The notes under the pieces were generated by a model. That model was given only the letters and a program-made list of their open reading frames with translations. It ran no database searches and had not been told where the DNA came from. Of a stretch of DNA of 64,000 bases, positions 21,753 to 30,707 are shown in pieces. The position numbers and the translations under genes were made by a program. Origin of the DNA: Mycolicibacterium stellerae (lineage in GTDB: Bacteria; Actinomycetota; Actinomycetes; Mycobacteriales; Mycobacteriaceae); assembly GCF_003719305.1 (NCBI RefSeq), contig NZ_RARC01000034.1, positions 1 to 64,000 on the forward strand. The letters run 5' to 3'. Each line of letters begins with the position of its first letter. The stretch's first letter is position 1.

Positions 21753-23680
21753 TGACATGTGTGGTCTCGGGACATGATTGACGCTTTGTTACCGGGACAT
21801 GGTTACCGTTGTTGGTGGCGGGTGGCATTGAAGTTGCGGATGGGTTTGGTCGATGTTCGGCCGTGCAGTGAAAGCTCGGCGATGCCATCGAGCACTCGGA
21901 AGTGGTGATCTTCGACCACGACGGTGACGATGGTCCCGGCATGGGTCCGTCCGACTCGCAGTCGCTGCCCGGCGACCATCACGACACCGTCTTTGGGGAC
22001 TCGACGTTGCACACTTTGCGGCCCAGCTGGCGGTGGTGCGGGAAGTGCCGACGTCGCGGGACGGGCTCCCCGTATCAGTCGAATCTCGTCCCAGGAGAAC
22101 GGATTTGACAGTGTCTTGAGTAGCATGTTGCCGGCGGTGGCGTGAATGAGGCCTGCGTCGAATCGCAGCGTGACTCTGGTCCCGGCGGTGGCAGTGCCCA
22201 GCGCCAGTTCTTGGCCGCGGACGACGACGATGCCGTCGCGGTTGGCGGTGCGCTCTAGCTCGATTGGTGTCGGGCGTCTGCTCGCGCCGACGACGATGGG
22301 CGCGGTGCCCGCAGGGTCGGATCGTCCGATTCGGACTCCTCGCAGGGACAGGCGTTGAAGGTCGGCGGTTGTCACCCGGGACGGGACAGTCTTGATGACA
22401 TCCTCGGCGAGCAGGATGTGGATGCAGGTCAGGTGAATCCACAATGTCACCGTCAGCCCCGCATAGTTCTTGCCGACCCAGATCTGCTGCAGGCCTGCGA
22501 TGACGACCACACCCGACGGTGGCACGCGCGCGTCCATTTCAATCGGCAGGGGGGCTGTGTTGACGGCCGGTGGCGCCGTCAGCGGTGGGGAGCTGAAGTC
22601 CTCGTCGGGGCCGGCGGAGGCAGCAGCCGAGGGCGGGTCGGGTTGGGTGGCTTGGCTGCGGAACAGGCTTGCTGGGGTGGCCATGTCCAGCGATTGGTGG
22701 GGTCGCACCGTGTTGTAGGCGTGTACCCATTCGTCGATCGCTGCTTGGGCGGCCTTAATCGATTCGAATGCTCCTGTCTCATCGAGCAATTCACGTCGCA
22801 ACGTGCGATGGAACCGCTCGATCTTGCCGGTGGTCGTTGGTGAGCGGCGCTTGGTCAACCGGGCTGTGATGCCGTGTTCGCGGCAGATCCGCTCGAAGAG
22901 GGCCTCGACCGGTAGCGGCCTGGTGAACTTGCCGGTGAACTGTTTTCCGTTATCGGTGAGCACCTCAAACGGTGCACCCCATCGGGCGATCGCGGCGAGG
23001 AACGCGTCGCACACCGCTGGACCTGACGGCAGCAACAGCACGGTGGCCGCCACGACGAACCGCGAGTGGTCGTCGATGGCCGTGAGTACCTTGTGTTCGC
23101 GCCCACTGACTAGGAACACGCCGCCGACGATGTCGAGCTGCCACAAGTGCATCGGCGTTTCCCGTGCCCACCGCTTGTACACTCGTTTGTGCTGCTGCTC
23201 TTGGCTATTCACCAATCCGTTGCGCACCAGAACGCGGTGGGTCGTGGATCGTGACGGAGCCTGGTTGCCAATTTCACGCGTCATTTCGTAGGCGATTCGT
23301 CTGGCACCCCACCGTCGGTGGTGTCGGCGCACTTCGCAGATCAACGCTTCGGCATCAGGAGCGATCCGGCCGGGGCTGGAATGCGGGCGACGGGACTGAT
23401 CAACTAGCGCGTCCAGGCCGCCAGCCTCGTAGCGTTTGCGCCACGCCGTGATCGTCTGCCGCGAGACGCCGAAGCGTTCGGCGACCTCACCGACGGGTGC
23501 GCCGTCGTTGACTTCGGTGACTGCACGCAGTCGGGTCTCAACAGTGACGCGCGTTGCGAAATCGGAATCTGACTCAGGGAGCTCTTGTTTCGGCACCGCG
23601 AAACCGTCACAGCCACAGATTGCCGGTCAACTATGTCCTGATGACGAACGGTCAAAGATGTCCTGAACCCATACACGTCA
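21753..23680 (-). mobile_element. IS481-family insertion sequence, complete
   Basis: The 1,928-bp element is bounded by imperfect inverted ends: TGACATGTGTGG on the left (21753) and, reading inward from 23680, TGACGTGTATGG. Both ends continue with spaced copies of GGACAT...TTGAC, the usual repeated transposase sites of IS481 elements. The 4-bp direct repeat CGGT at 21749-21752 and 23681-23684 is the target duplication. One transposase gene fills it. Confidence 0.85.
21803..23596 (-). CDS. IS481-family transposase with three-repeat C-terminal extension
   Basis: A 597-residue transposase. An N-terminal helix-turn-helix (VGEVAERFGVSRQTITAWRKRY, about 35-57) precedes a DDE integrase core with D155 (LWQLDIVGG), D215 (LTDNGKQF) and E260 (GKIERFHR). 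IS481 transposases usually end near residue 320; here residues about 355-597 add three related beta-rich units, each opening with GVVVIAG, GIVVVRG or GVVMVAG and containing VGxxxAGxxVT. These resemble the small beta domain at the end of Mu-type transposases and may bind DNA. The gene is intact. Confidence 0.9.
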   Translation of the reverse strand: MPKQELPESDSDFATRVTVETRLRAVTEVNDGAPVGEVAERFGVSRQTITAWRKRYEAGGLDALVDQSRRPHSSPGRIAPDAEALICEVRRHHRRWGARRIAYEMTREIGNQAPSRSTTHRVLVRNGLVNSQEQQHKRVYKRWARETPMHLWQLDIVGGVFLVSGREHKVLTAIDDHSRFVVAATVLLLPSGPAVCDAFLAAIARWGAPFEVLTDNGKQFTGKFTRPLPVEALFERICREHGITARLTKRRSPTTTGKIERFHRTLRRELLDETGAFESIKAAQAAIDEWVHAYNTVRPHQSLDMATPASLFRSQATQPDPPSAAASAGPDEDFSSPPLTAPPAVNTAPLPIEMDARVPPSGVVVIAGLQQIWVGKNYAGLTVTLWIHLTCIHILLAEDVIKTVPSRVTTADLQRLSLRGVRIGRSDPAGTAPIVVGASRRPTPIELERTANRDGIVVVRGQELALGTATAGTRVTLRFDAGLIHATAGNMLLKTLSNPFSWDEIRLIRGARPATSALPAPPPAGPQSVQRRVPKDGVVMVAGQRLRVGRTHAGTIVTVVVEDHHFRVLDGIAELSLHGRTSTKPIRNFNATRHQQR

Positions 23681-23684
23681 CGGT
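23681..23684. repeat. Target-site duplication CGGT, right copy
   Basis: Directly abuts the right inverted end of the IS481 element; matches the copy at 21749-21752. Confidence 0.65.
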
Positions 23685-23949
23685 CGTAGTCAGGGGTTAA
23701 CTGGCCCCCGGTTGCCGGCGTGGAAGATGTTGTCGACCGCGGTGAACTCGACGACGATCACCGACACCCCGCCGGGTGGGGTCAGGGTGCCGCCGTTGTC
23801 GCGCCCTTGGCCCTGCCCGCGTGCTGATCGCCGACCCACAGGGGCTGGGAAGAAGCGCACGGGCATCCGGGTTGCCGCGGACCCGGTTTCCGGCCACGGC
23901 ATGTCACGTGCGGCAGCGTCGCCGCCTTGAGCTTGGAATCCGACATTTG
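23685..23949. other. Unassigned stretch right of the IS
   Basis: A minus-strand frame of 70 codons (23690-23902) contains GGVSVIVVEFTAVDNIFHAGNRGPVNP-like sequence, but no start signal or family is recognisable. It may be the end of a gene whose body was lost. Nothing else is supported. Confidence 0.3.
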
Positions 23950-25113
23950 CTATGTCGGGGCGGAAGAACCGGGCGTAGGCGACTCGGCCTCTTCCGCGGG
24001 CTCAAGATTCAGGGCCGTGTTGAGGACCACAGATAGTTCACGAGACCGGACTCGCCGCGATCCGAGGTCGGACGAATTTCTTATTCCGGAGTTGTACGCG
24101 CTAACAATCGAATGAGTCTGCGATTTTTCCAGCTTAAGTAAGTCGGCAAGTGATTTCGTTAGTTCCTCGGTTTGACCGGAACCTTCGTCCCTCTTGAATG
24201 ACGAAACGGCCCGTTGGAACAAATCAAGGGCCGAGCGACAGACAAGAAGCTTCTCGACCGAGGCTCCGAAAAGGGGCTCGCGCAAGCTCCAAGAGACGTG
24301 TAACAGCGTGAAGAGGTCCACGATATTGGACCACCGCGTCTGGCCCTGCCATTTAACAGTACGTTCCAGGATAGTGAGAAGGGCTAGGAACTCTAGGGAG
24401 CGAGGGTGGTAGTCGTCAAAGCTGCGGGAAATTTTGTCGTAACGTTCATCGAGTTCTGACTTCTTGTTTGATACTCCGAATAAGCAGGTTCCGAATATTT
24501 CGGCGTAGAACTCGAGATCTCCACCTCTCTTACGGCGTTCGCCGCTAAATACCCCCGACGAGGTATTCAGATCGTGCGTTGCGCAATCTCGCAGGAAGTC
24601 GTTGAACGGTCCTGGTAAGAGCGCGTTCCGCAACTCTTGCGCAGTGAGCACCATATTGACGCGGTTTACACGCGCAAAAACAGCCCGCACGAACTCGTCG
24701 TCTAGGTTGGACAGCCGCCGTATCGGAAATCTGTACTGGAAAAATTCTTTGCGAACATCGTCTGGTAGCTCGCGAAATAGCGCGCCCTCAAAGTTCTCGC
24801 GTAGATCTTTATCCTCCAGCTCGTCAAGTGCATATTTGTTGTCGAGGAAGTCTAGTAATGCGGTCAAGCGTTGTTGCCCGTCAACGACCGAAACTGTTTG
24901 CTCCCCCTCGGCCGTGGTTTCGTACGAAAGATAGATTTCCGGAATCGGGAAGCCCAGCAAAATAGTCTCCATTAGGGAGACTTTCGCGCGTTCTGGCCAC
25001 ACAACCTGTCGTTGATATTCCGGGCGGAGAATGAGCTCTCCGGATGCATTCATGGCACGGAACTCAGCAACGGTCTTGGACTCGATTTCAAACTTCAGAG
25101 TATTACCCGACAT
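23950..25113 (-). CDS. DUF262 (ParB/GmrS-like) protein
   Basis: A 387-residue protein with the DUF262 hallmarks RPEYQRQVVW (30-39) and VVDGQQRLTALLDF (77-90), the ParB-like fold found in the GmrSD restriction enzyme and other defence proteins, where it hydrolyses nucleotides or acts as a nuclease. The C-terminal HNH/DUF1524 nuclease half typical of GmrSD is not evident; instead there is a helical domain to the end. ATG 25113 has GAGGG 8 nt upstream and overlaps the upstream nucleotidyltransferase by 11 nt. Local base composition is clearly richer in A+T than the flanks. Confidence 0.85.
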   Translation of the reverse strand: MSGNTLKFEIESKTVAEFRAMNASGELILRPEYQRQVVWPERAKVSLMETILLGFPIPEIYLSYETTAEGEQTVSVVDGQQRLTALLDFLDNKYALDELEDKDLRENFEGALFRELPDDVRKEFFQYRFPIRRLSNLDDEFVRAVFARVNRVNMVLTAQELRNALLPGPFNDFLRDCATHDLNTSSGVFSGERRKRGGDLEFYAEIFGTCLFGVSNKKSELDERYDKISRSFDDYHPRSLEFLALLTILERTVKWQGQTRWSNIVDLFTLLHVSWSLREPLFGASVEKLLVCRSALDLFQRAVSSFKRDEGSGQTEELTKSLADLLKLEKSQTHSIVSAYNSGIRNSSDLGSRRVRSRELSVVLNTALNLEPAEEAESPTPGSSAPT

Positions 25114-25708
25114 GTTGGAGACCCTCTTCGATTGCTCGATCACGCGCGGTTGATACGCCTTTGAGCTGATACTCCCGAAGCGCGCGATGACTACGGTAGA
25201 GCCGATATTTAATCTCGCGATCTATCAATTCGCCGCCCAATAATGACACTATCTCGTCGCGGTGGTATGACCATTGTTCACCATAAGTGAGGTGAGGTAA
25301 TACGATATCTAGGGCAATACACTCTTCGAATACCAGCTTTCGAAGATACGTCTTCTTTCCATGCAAATCCCGGCGTGACCCTATGAAGCTTCGAATTTCA
25401 ACCCATGTCAATTCGAATATTTCGGGCGAGATAATCGCAATATCGAGGTCAGACTCGGCGTCGAAAGTCTTGAAGTTCTTGTCTGGGTTCAGGGAATATC
25501 CCAACCTGGCACTACCAACAAGCTGCACCGCGGCAGGGTCGACACCTAGGCGCTTGGCGACCTCATGCCGCCACCTCAAATAATCGACAGCGTTTGGCCA
25601 GATGGCAGGCGTGCCGTCGAAGAGCCGCGCTGTGACGAAGTACTCGGTGTCGCCATCTAGGTCGTTGAACTCCTGCCAGAAGCGGTGCAACCCGGACTTC
25701 GCCGACAT
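25103..25708 (-). CDS. Nucleotidyltransferase-fold protein paired with DUF262
   Basis: A 201-residue protein of the polymerase-beta/MNT superfamily: GSARLGYSL at 65-73 and SDLDI at 86-90 give the G-S and D-x-D metal-binding residues, and D134 in ALDIVL is the likely third carboxylate. Such enzymes add nucleotides to protein, tRNA or small molecules; antitoxin or defence roles are common. It is transcribed before, and overlaps, the DUF262 gene. The pair is AT-rich and lies between an IS and gene fragments, which points to horizontal gain. Confidence 0.82.
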   Translation of the reverse strand: MSAKSGLHRFWQEFNDLDGDTEYFVTARLFDGTPAIWPNAVDYLRWRHEVAKRLGVDPAAVQLVGSARLGYSLNPDKNFKTFDAESDLDIAIISPEIFELTWVEIRSFIGSRRDLHGKKTYLRKLVFEECIALDIVLPHLTYGEQWSYHRDEIVSLLGGELIDREIKYRLYRSHRALREYQLKGVSTARDRAIEEGLQHVG

Positions 25709-25870
25709 ATCCTCTTCTCTCGGTTGTTATCCTCCGTTGCGTCGGGGAGGACCTGTCGTGCTGGGTTGAATCCTAGGCGTCAACACCTGGCGCGGGCTGG
25801 TGTTCGGCTGCAACGCCGATCATCGATGGCGATCATGCGCCTCAGCGCGGCAAATCCCGGCCCACAGCTG

Positions 25871-26380
25871 TCACTTAAACCGAGGCGCTTCGAAACCCCA
25901 GTTGAACATGACGCAGTCGATCGCCGGCGTGTTGAACTTCGAGAGATCGAACAGTGCGTCGGTGGACAGCTTGCCGCTGAACATGGGGACCGAAATATTG
26001 TAAGGCTCAGGCGGTTTACCTCCGGTTTCGCCCAGCTGGATGCGGCCGCGTTTGCGGTTGGGTATGGGGTCGGTCACTTCGATCAGTCCGCAGAATTCGG
26101 CCAGTTCGTGGATAGAGACGTAGGCCTCATCGGTGAGTCCGAGCAAGCTGTAGCGGAACTGTTCGGCCAGAAACATGATGGTGCTGCCGTCGTGCCGGAG
26201 CCGCAGATCGGCCACGTGGGACAGCGCCAGAAACGTCACCAGCTCGTTGGGGGTAAGCACCAGATGCCATCCAGCGGTGAACAATTCGGTGGGGATGCAA
26301 AAGTGCTTGGGTGCGATGGGGGTCCCCTGCGGGATCGTGTAGTCGCGACCGGATCCGTCCTCGCGGCGGATCGTGCCAGC
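25871..26380 (-). pseudogene. 5'-truncated gene of unknown function (winged-helix-like)
   Basis: From about GTIRREDGSGRDYTIPQG onward the translation looks genuine (CIPTELFTAGWHLVLTPNEL, YVSIHELAEFCGLIEVTD) and ends normally, but upstream of about 26380 the frame turns into low-complexity antisense sequence. The N-terminus is therefore missing. The helix pattern suggests a winged-helix DNA-binding or replication-associated protein; I do not recognise the family. Confidence 0.5.
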
Positions 26381-26389
26381 GGCATCGTG

Positions 26390-26518
26390 CGCGCGGCAGC
26401 GGCCGTTGCCACCGGAACCGGCTACGGCTACATCACCCGCGACATCGGCCAGGGCCTCACCGCAACCGCCCTGGCGCTGAGCCTGCTGCGCGAGGCCCTC
26501 ACCCGCCCGTCGCAGTGA
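26390..26518 (+). pseudogene. C-terminal fragment of an unknown gene
   Basis: A plus-strand frame gives AAAAVATGTGYGYITRDIGQ followed by a helix and stops at 26518. It looks like a real protein end (good codon bias, helix LTATALALSLLREAL) but has no start; it meets the truncated minus-strand gene head to head at about 26385. Confidence 0.4.
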
Positions 26519-26618
26519 CCGCACTCTCCTACCCGGTGCCAACGGATCCATCGCCGACCGTCACCTCGGCGCGTGGGTGCGCCAGCGCAGAAATCTTTCG
26601 TCGCGAAGGGATCACCAA

Positions 26619-27014
26619 CTAGCCTTTGGCCGGTATGGTGCTGTACACAGCCGTGAAGTGTCCAAAGAACACCACGAGCTCGCGAAGCGCCCAGTTCGTC
26701 CGTCGCTCGGGCACCGCGATCACCGCCCCGTCGTCGTCACGTTCGTAGTGCGCAGCGGTGAGCCCGCGGCGCGGCCGCACAGTCAGCGGGGCTGCGCCGG
26801 GCCACCGCTCGCGGACGGACTGCAGCGCGAGCACGTCGTCAACGTAGCGCTGCACGGTATCCACCGACGCGAACCGCGCTTCCGGTGGCAGCGTGAGGTT
26901 GGTGCCGAAGAACGCGACGGTGCGGTTGCCGTGCTCGCCGGCGCGGTCGAACAACGTCCGGACGAACTCTTCGGCGGCGTAGACCTTGGCGCGCTGGGTG
27001 TCGCGTGCGGTCAC
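26619..27014 (-). pseudogene. Truncated TIGR04338-type metallohydrolase
   Basis: The first 115 residues (QRAKVYAAEEFVRTLFDRAG..., FASVDTVQRYVDDVLAL, AHYERDDDGAVIAVPERRTNWALRELVV) match the TIGR04338 family, but where HExxHH should follow the sequence switches to FFGHFTAVYSTIPAKG and stops. The zinc site and the last third are gone, so it is probably inactive. The GTG start overlaps the DUF2786 stop (GTGA). The break at about 26670 marks the border of the rearranged segment. Confidence 0.8.
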
Positions 27015-27760
27015 CGGTTCAGCGCGGAGCGTGCGCCGCTGATCTTCTGGCCGCTGCCGAGCCGCGCACGCCGACCCGCGCGGTCACCGGCCCGCCGCGC
27101 CGACGACGAGTAGCCCGCCGTTGCGCTTGTGGCCCGCCAGCTGCCACGCGCCTGGGATGTCTCGCGGTAGAAGTCCTTCAGCTCGAGGTCCTTGTCCCGC
27201 AACGCGATTGCGGTGCCAGGGCGGCGCTTTCTATCCCTGGTCGCTTCCCGTAGCGCCTGTTCGCGCGCCTCGGCCAACCGCTTCCCGATGCGGGCGCCGA
27301 ACGCCAGCTGGAAGTTGATACGCGCCGTGATGGTCGGGGTCGGTTTGTGCTTGCCCGAGCCGATGTAGGCCTCCGACGCCCGCACCATCTGCATCACCAG
27401 GCTGGCGTAGAGCGCGTGGCTGGAGTCGATGTCCTCGGCGAACCCGTAGGCGTAGACGAACGTCGAGTTCGATGCGATGTCGCACTTGACGTCGTTGGCG
27501 TTGGCGATCAGCACGAACAGCTGCACATAGGTGCGCAGCCCGCGCGCGCCCGCATTGCCGATGGTGATCGTGCGCTGCACGGGCGTCTGAGCCTTGGTGC
27601 GTTGGTCGGCATGCGACCGCGCGACCGCGAGATCGATCGACGTCGCGGTGGCCAACCGCTGCGCGGCGGCCATGAACGCCTCCGCCTCGTGCTCGTTGTC
27701 GGTGCCCTCGGCCTGGCGCAGCAGCGCGGCGATGCGGGCCAGCATCCTGTCGTCAGTCAT
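27011..27760 (-). CDS. DUF2786-domain protein (Rv0184-like)
   Basis: A 249-residue protein with an N-terminal DUF2786 domain (MLARIAALLRQAEGTDNEHEAEAFMAAAQRLA, about 5-40), a middle alpha/beta region and a basic, low-complexity C-terminus. Function is unknown. Length and position beside the metallohydrolase gene agree with the M. tuberculosis pair Rv0184/Rv0185 as I remember it, which places this at the edge of the conserved mce1 neighbourhood. It is coupled to the truncated metallohydrolase by a GTGA overlap. Confidence 0.8.
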   Translation of the reverse strand: MTDDRMLARIAALLRQAEGTDNEHEAEAFMAAAQRLATATSIDLAVARSHADQRTKAQTPVQRTITIGNAGARGLRTYVQLFVLIANANDVKCDIASNSTFVYAYGFAEDIDSSHALYASLVMQMVRASEAYIGSGKHKPTPTITARINFQLAFGARIGKRLAEAREQALREATRDRKRRPGTAIALRDKDLELKDFYRETSQARGSWRATSATAGYSSSARRAGDRAGRRARLGSGQKISGARSALNR

Positions 27761-27777
27761 CGCTCAACAGACTAAAA

Positions 27778-28770
27778 CTACTTCCCGACAAACCCGTCGA
27801 GCGCGGTCACCAGCTGTGGAGAAATCGGGGCGTCCTTTGCGAGGTTGGCGATGCTGTCGGTCGGGTCGTCGCGCAGCACGTGGTTGACGCCCTTGAGTTC
27901 GACGACCGTCAACGCGGTGTGCGCCAACGCGTCGATGAGCGGCTTCATGGTGTTGCACAGCGCCTGCCGGTCGGTGTCCGAGCACGTCAACAGCACGGGT
28001 GTACCCGCGGGGACCTTGGCCGCCAGCGCCACCGGGTCGATCTTGTCGGCCTCCTCGATGGCCTTCGCATTGCCGGGGTTGAGGATGGCGCCGAGCCCCT
28101 CGGGGAGGTTGGCGGGCACGGTGCCCTTGGTGCGGACCTCGTCGACGGCGGCCAGCCAGGTGTTCAGCGTCTCGGGGCTGGCGTCGGAGCGCACCCGGTT
28201 GGTGATGATGTCGAGGTACCGACCCGACAGCGGCTGCAGCAGACCCAACGAGTGGATTTTCGGCGCGTCCGGCGAGGTGTCCGACGCCAGCGCCATCGCA
28301 TGCACGGTGCCCTCCCCCAGCGCGTACACCGAGACGCGGTCCTTGTCGGTGCCCGGCTGCTCGGCAAGGAACCGGGCCGCGGCCTTCGCGCCGCTGGTGT
28401 AGACGGCGCTGCCGACATCGGTGGGCCGCTGCGCATACGGCCCGAGGCCGGTCTTGCCGGTGCCGACCTTGTCGTATCGCAGGCTCGCTTCGCCGCGGTC
28501 GGACAGCAGCTCGGCGAGCTGGCGCATATTGCCGATCTTCCCGACGACGATGTTGTCGCCGTTGCGATCGGTGTTGCCGCTCTCGGAGATCAACAGCGCC
28601 GCGGGACCAGGCGCCGCGTCCTTCTGATGGCGGTAGGTGCCGTAGATGGTGAGACCGTCGGCGGTGAAGCTGACCTCGTCCTCGACCCACTGCTGCTTCT
28701 TCTCACCCGACGAGCAACCGGCCGACAGCAGCAGCATCAGGGAAAGAGTCAGGGCGACAAGCGCTTTCAA
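27778..28770 (-). CDS. Lipoprotein with alpha/beta-hydrolase-like fold
   Basis: A 330-residue protein with a signal sequence and lipobox (LLLSAGC), so it should be anchored outside the cytoplasmic membrane. The body (TADGLTIYGTYRH, AALLISESGNTDRNGDN, SLRYDKVGTGKTG, VYALGEGTVHAMALA, HVLRDDP) follows esterase-like alpha/beta hydrolases; the elbow reads ALGEGT rather than GxSxG, so the nucleophile is doubtful. TTG 28770 is chosen because it overlaps the lipase stop (TTGA) and has GAGG upstream. It forms an operon with the monoacylglycerol lipase. Confidence 0.75.
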   Translation of the reverse strand: MKALVALTLSLMLLLSAGCSSGEKKQQWVEDEVSFTADGLTIYGTYRHQKDAAPGPAALLISESGNTDRNGDNIVVGKIGNMRQLAELLSDRGEASLRYDKVGTGKTGLGPYAQRPTDVGSAVYTSGAKAAARFLAEQPGTDKDRVSVYALGEGTVHAMALASDTSPDAPKIHSLGLLQPLSGRYLDIITNRVRSDASPETLNTWLAAVDEVRTKGTVPANLPEGLGAILNPGNAKAIEEADKIDPVALAAKVPAGTPVLLTCSDTDRQALCNTMKPLIDALAHTALTVVELKGVNHVLRDDPTDSIANLAKDAPISPQLVTALDGFVGK

Positions 28771-29609
28771 ACTCTCGCCTCGATCCACGATGCGACGTCG
28801 TCGAGCACCTCGGCGCGTTCTGGTTCGTTGAACACCTCGTGGTAGAGCTCGGGGTAGACCTTGAGGGTCGCGTCCTGCGAACCGACGCACTCCATCAGGT
28901 GCCTGCTGCCTTGCACGGGGATCAGCTTGTCCTGCCCGCCGTGCACGACCAGAAGCGGCGCCGTCAGCGCGGGTGCGCGCTGCGGCATGGTTTCGCCGAC
29001 GCCGATGAGCGCCCGCGCGATGCCCGCAGGCAGCTTGCCGTGGTGCACCATCGGGTCGGCGTTGTAGGCGGCGACCACGTCGGGGTCGCGGGATACCGCG
29101 TCGGTGGGCAGCTGCTCGACGGGCAGGCCGGGCAGCAGCTTTCCCAGCGCCTTCGCGACGAACACCATCACCGGTGACACCCCGTCCTGGGCGTCGACCG
29201 CGGGACCCGACAGCACCATCGCGGCGTAGTCGTCGGGGTGCTCGACGCCGTAGGTGAACACGACGCCGCCGCCCATGCTGTGGCCAAGCACTACGAGTTT
29301 GAGCTCCGGATACTCGGCCGCCGCGATGCCGACCAGAGTGTGGAAGTCGTCGGTGTACTCGGAGATGTCGCGCAGGAAGACCCGCTTGCCGCCGGAGCGG
29401 CCGTGCCCGCGCTGATCAAGGGCGTAGACGGCGAAGCCGGACTCGCCGAAGCGCTTGGCGACGTGGTCGTAACGACGGGCATGCTCGGCGTAGCCGTGGC
29501 AAAGCACGACCACACCGCGAGGGTCCTCGTCGTCGGGCTCCCACACGTCGTAGACGATGCGGACCCCGCCGACGCCATCGAAGGACCGTTCGGATCGGCT
29601 ACTGGCCAT
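28767..29609 (-). CDS. Monoacylglycerol lipase (Rv0183 ortholog)
   Basis: A 280-residue serine hydrolase of the lysophospholipase/monoglyceride lipase family: CHGYAEHARRYDH forms the oxyanion region, GHSMGGG the nucleophile elbow, VVHGGQDKLIP the acid loop and LYHEVFNEPER the catalytic His. No signal peptide is seen; the M. tuberculosis protein is nonetheless cell-wall associated. It splits monoacylglycerols to fatty acid and glycerol. It is divergent from sigG with only about 35 bp between them, the same arrangement as Rv0183/Rv0182c. Confidence 0.92.
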   Translation of the reverse strand: MASSRSERSFDGVGGVRIVYDVWEPDDEDPRGVVVLCHGYAEHARRYDHVAKRFGESGFAVYALDQRGHGRSGGKRVFLRDISEYTDDFHTLVGIAAAEYPELKLVVLGHSMGGGVVFTYGVEHPDDYAAMVLSGPAVDAQDGVSPVMVFVAKALGKLLPGLPVEQLPTDAVSRDPDVVAAYNADPMVHHGKLPAGIARALIGVGETMPQRAPALTAPLLVVHGGQDKLIPVQGSRHLMECVGSQDATLKVYPELYHEVFNEPERAEVLDDVASWIEARV

Positions 29610-29644
29610 CAGCGCAGACTAACCAACGCGGCTGAAATCGGTCG

Positions 29645-30691
29645 GTGGCAGTTGTCGGTGCCCTGCGTAAGCTCGACGACGTGAGCGTGCTCGCCGAAAG
29701 CCTGGACCCTGCTGACGAAACAGCCGCCGCAGATGCGTTTCTTGCCGATGCCCAGCGGTATCGGCGGGAGCTTCTCGCGCACTGCTACCGGATGACCGGC
29801 TCCGTCCACGACGCCGAGGACCTGGTCCAGGACACCTACCTGCGCGCCTGGAAGTCCTACAAGGGGTTCGAGGGCAAGTCGTCGGTGCGGACCTGGCTGT
29901 ACCGCATCGCGACGAATACCAGCCTCACCGCGCTGGAGGGTAGGCAGCGTCGGCCGTTGCCATCCGGTCTCGGCCAGCCCGCGTCGGACCCGACCGGCGA
30001 CATCGCCGAGCACCGCGAGATCACCTGGCTGGAGCCGCTGCCAGATTCGCCGAAAGAGGACCCGGCCGACCCGTCGGTGATCGTCGAGTCCCGCGAATCG
30101 GTGCGGCTGGCGTTCGTGGCGGCCATCCAGCACCTGTCGGCCCGACAGCGAGCGGTGCTCATCCTCCGCGAGGTGTTGCAGTGGAAGGCCGCCGAGGTCG
30201 GTGAAGCCATCGGCGCATCGACGGCCGCGGTGAACAGCCTGCTGCAGCGCGCGCGGGCACAGCTCGACGCCGCCCAACCCGCACAGGACGGCGAGGTCGC
30301 CGTTCCGGAATCGCCCGAGGCCAAGGACAAGCTCGCGCGCTACATCGCGGCGTTCGAGGACTACGACATGGACAAGCTGGTCGCGCTGTTCACCGAGGAC
30401 GCAATCTTCGAGATGCCGCCGTTCGACGGCTGGTATCAGGGTCCGGCGAACATCGTCGCGCTGTCGAAGGCGCACTGCCCTGCCGAGGGGCCCGGCGACA
30501 TGCGTTTCATCCCGATCACCGCGAACGACCAACCCGCCGCGGCGCTCTACATGCTCAACCGCGACACGGGTCTGCACGAGGAGTTCCAGCTGCACGTCCT
30601 TCAGGTGCGCAAGGGCGGCATCTCGCACGTGGTGGCTTTCCACGCGGGCGACGGACTGTTCGCGAGCTTCGGCCTGCCCACCTCTCTCTAG
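29645..30691 (+). CDS. sigG: ECF sigma factor SigG with SnoaL-like C-terminal domain
   Basis: A 348-residue sigma factor: region 2 (YRRELLAHCYRMTGSVHDAEDLVQDTYLRAWKSY), region 4 (LSARQRAVLILREVLQWKAAEVGEAIGASTAAVNSLLQRAR), and a C-terminal SnoaL/NTF2-like domain from about 225. ECF factors with this tail are thought to be controlled by it instead of by an anti-sigma factor. GTG 29645 is the longest start; GTG 29681 lies 7 nt after TAAGCT (29668-29673) and could be a leaderless start. Neighbours match M. tuberculosis sigG. Confidence 0.9.
   Translation: MAVVGALRKLDDVSVLAESLDPADETAAADAFLADAQRYRRELLAHCYRMTGSVHDAEDLVQDTYLRAWKSYKGFEGKSSVRTWLYRIATNTSLTALEGRQRRPLPSGLGQPASDPTGDIAEHREITWLEPLPDSPKEDPADPSVIVESRESVRLAFVAAIQHLSARQRAVLILREVLQWKAAEVGEAIGASTAAVNSLLQRARAQLDAAQPAQDGEVAVPESPEAKDKLARYIAAFEDYDMDKLVALFTEDAIFEMPPFDGWYQGPANIVALSKAHCPAEGPGDMRFIPITANDQPAAALYMLNRDTGLHEEFQLHVLQVRKGGISHVVAFHAGDGLFASFGLPTSL
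29668..29673 (+). promoter_or_regulatory. Putative -10 for a leaderless sigG transcript
   Basis: TAAGCT fits TANNNT and is followed after 7 nt by GTG 29681, so a transcript could begin at that codon. The hexamer lies inside the longer sigG reading frame, so only one of the two starts can be the main one. Confidence 0.35.
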
Positions 30692-30707
30692 CTGCGCGAG
30701 TGGCCAC

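Noticed and set aside
26588..26607. AGAAATCTTTCG, similar to the distal part of the shared box
   Set aside because: It lacks the GACAG/GATAG part and has no TANNNT at 21-22 bp, so it is not counted as a ninth module.
27764..28690. 308-codon minus-strand frame over the lipoprotein gene
   Set aside because: Composition is Arg/Gly/His-rich without domain features; the overlapping frame encodes a clear lipoprotein.
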